Assembly: GCA_013139225.1 (NCBI GenBank)
Contig: WTBG01000251.1
Location: 1-5,122 of the forward strand
DNA length: 5,122 nt
Reading direction: 5' to 3'
Source: Deltaproteobacteria bacterium
GTDB taxonomy: Bacteria; Desulfobacterota; WTBG01
Positions within the stretch are counted from its first letter, which is position 1. The number at the start of each line of letters is the position of its first letter. This document shows, in pieces, positions 4,252-5,122 of the stretch. Below the pieces are notes generated by a model. That model was not told the origin of the DNA and searched no databases. It saw only the letters and a list, made by a program, of their open reading frames with translations. The position numbers were made by a program, and so were the translations under genes.

Positions 4252-5122
4252 TTAATCACCAGTTTCAGCTAATGCCCCACTAATACTTTCCATAGCTTCT
4301 TTTAGCTGTTGCAGTTCGCTTTCGATCTCAGTTTTTACACTTGTGGTGTTTTCCAATTCATCATTCAATTCCTGTATTTTTTCCAGAGCTTCGGTTCTTT
4401 CTTCTTCTGTGGATTTCAACTCTATTGTCATTTCATCAATCGTTGCATTTTTCTCCTTCAATTCTGCAAAAACTGTTGACATTTCATCCTTTTCTTTTTT
4501 GAGAGTCTCTATTGATGCTAATGCAGATTCCAGATCAGAATTGATTGACTCTTTAATTGTCTTCTCAGAATCCAGCTCATCTTCCAGTCTATTAATGTCC
4601 TTTATGGCTTCATTTTTCGCTCTCGTTTCATCCTGCAACTGTGATTTAATAAATTCAAAGGCAGACAGTTTCTCCTCCAATATCTCTATTCTTTTTTTAC
4701 GCTCATTACTCAAATTCCTCTCATTATCCAAGTCTTTAATGACTTTTTTCATATCCATTTCCAAAGCTTCTTTGAGAGAAACAGTTGAACTCAGTTGGTT
4801 TGTTAGACTATTTATTTCCTCCAGCGCATCCGTTTGTTCTTTCCTGGTTTTTGTCAAATCCCTTTTGACAATCTCCAATGAGGCAACCTTCTCTTTAAGC
4901 ACATTTTCTTTCTCATGAAGATCTTTAATTTTAGCTCTGCTTTCTTCCAAACTTTTATTGCTAACCTTCAAATCATTTTCAAGAGTTGCCTTGGCATTTA
5001 TTAATTCATCTAATTTAGATTCTAAATCACCAATCTTTCTAGAATCTTCTTTGTTAACTTTATCACTCCATTCAACCTTATCATTAATCAGCCTGATCTT
5101 CCCCTTGAGTTCTTCTTCATGT
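4252..5122 (-). CDS. Long coiled-coil protein with a 73-residue internal repeat, N-terminus outside window
   Basis: The frame is open from the right edge to the TAA at 4252-4254, giving 289 codons here and more beyond. A start at 4971 is not credible: that codon is TTG, encodes Leu inside a continuing helix, and the 50 codons before it keep the same pattern (for example LESKLDELINAKATLEND). The whole visible part is charged, helix-forming, almost free of Pro and Gly, and has heptad spacing of Leu/Ile; no membrane segment, Cys or catalytic motif is seen. A 73-residue repeat is visible four times in exact register. The protein ends MESISGALAETGD. Long coiled coils of this style act as scaffolds, filaments or tethers in polarity, division or chromosome organisation, and SMC-like or myosin-like names given by similarity are usually compositional. 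No function can be assigned. It lies 56-62 bp upstream of the HEAT gene and is probably co-transcribed with it. Confidence 0.85.
   Translation of the reverse strand, partial: HEEELKGKIRLINDKVEWSDKVNKEDSRKIGDLESKLDELINAKATLENDLKVSNKSLEESRAKIKDLHEKENVLKEKVASLEIVKRDLTKTRKEQTDALEEINSLTNQLSSTVSLKEALEMDMKKVIKDLDNERNLSNERKKRIEILEEKLSAFEFIKSQLQDETRAKNEAIKDINRLEDELDSEKTIKESINSDLESALASIETLKKEKDEMSTVFAELKEKNATIDEMTIELKSTEEERTEALEKIQELNDELENTTSVKTEIESELQQLKEAMESISGALAETGD
4310..5034 (-). repeat. 73-codon (219-bp) coiled-coil repeat, three full units and one partial
   Basis: Units begin at the Ile codons ending at 5034, 4815, 4596 and 4377, each 219 bp apart. The aligned starts read IGDLESKLDELINAKATLEND, INSLTNQLSSTVSLKEALEMD, INRLEDELDSEKTIKESINSD and IQELNDELENTTSVKTEIESE in part, giving the pattern I-x2-L-x3-L-x6-K-x2-[LI]-x2-[DE]. 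Preceding segments also align without gaps (LEIVKRDLTKTRK with FEFIKSQLQDETR). Seventy-three is ten heptads plus three, so each unit carries a net three-residue phase shift. The DNA copies are diverged. Confidence 0.75.

Noticed and set aside
4343..4918. Long plus-strand open frame of 191 codons, Ser- and Phe-rich
   Set aside because: It is the antisense of the coiled-coil gene; its Ser/Phe bias is what Glu/Lys/Leu codons give on the other strand, and it has no domain or ribosome binding site.
4969..4971. TTG as the start of the coiled-coil protein
   Set aside because: The frame stays open for 50 more codons to the window edge, with the same heptad pattern and an aligned extra copy of the 73-residue repeat.

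Overview
The window is AT-rich bacterial DNA, densely coded except for two gaps. It shows no rRNA, tRNA, CRISPR array, transposase or integrase. The mix of an HDOD signalling protein, a free GAF-PAS sensor, a HEAT-repeat protein with a Trp-rich tail and a long repetitive coiled coil resembles the signalling-rich genomes of Planctomycetota (including the anammox group), Nitrospirota or Desulfobacterota-like bacteria. That is an impression from gene style; no single marker fixes the taxon.

Layout. At the left edge one plus-strand gene encodes a TIM-barrel enzyme of the sugar phosphate isomerase / endonuclease IV fold; its first codons lie outside the window. It converges on a block of five minus-strand genes. 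Between them (772-900) lie a strong hairpin that overlaps the plus-strand stop codon and a short cluster of degenerate 7-bp repeats. In transcription order the minus-strand genes are: a long coiled-coil protein, open at the right edge; a HEAT-repeat protein with a lysine-rich disordered N-terminus; then, after a 262-bp AT-rich gap, a 59-residue winged helix-turn-helix protein with a GTG start; an HDOD protein; and a GAF-PAS protein.

How the genes may work together. The last three minus-strand genes are closely spaced and co-oriented and look like a small signalling unit: a DNA-binding protein, an HDOD domain and a sensory GAF-PAS protein with no output domain of its own. The gap ahead of them holds a 24-bp perfect dyad and a weak promoter-like pair, so expression is plausibly set there. 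A better promoter-like pair sits at the end of the HDOD gene and could drive the GAF-PAS gene separately. The coiled-coil and HEAT genes are 56-62 bp apart and look like a second unit of structural or scaffold-type proteins; the coiled coil is built from a 73-residue repeat that keeps exact register at least four times.

Nothing here is a clear defence, mobile or biosynthetic system. The most notable items are the HTH gene with a GTG start, the 73-residue coiled-coil repeat, and the effector-less signalling trio.
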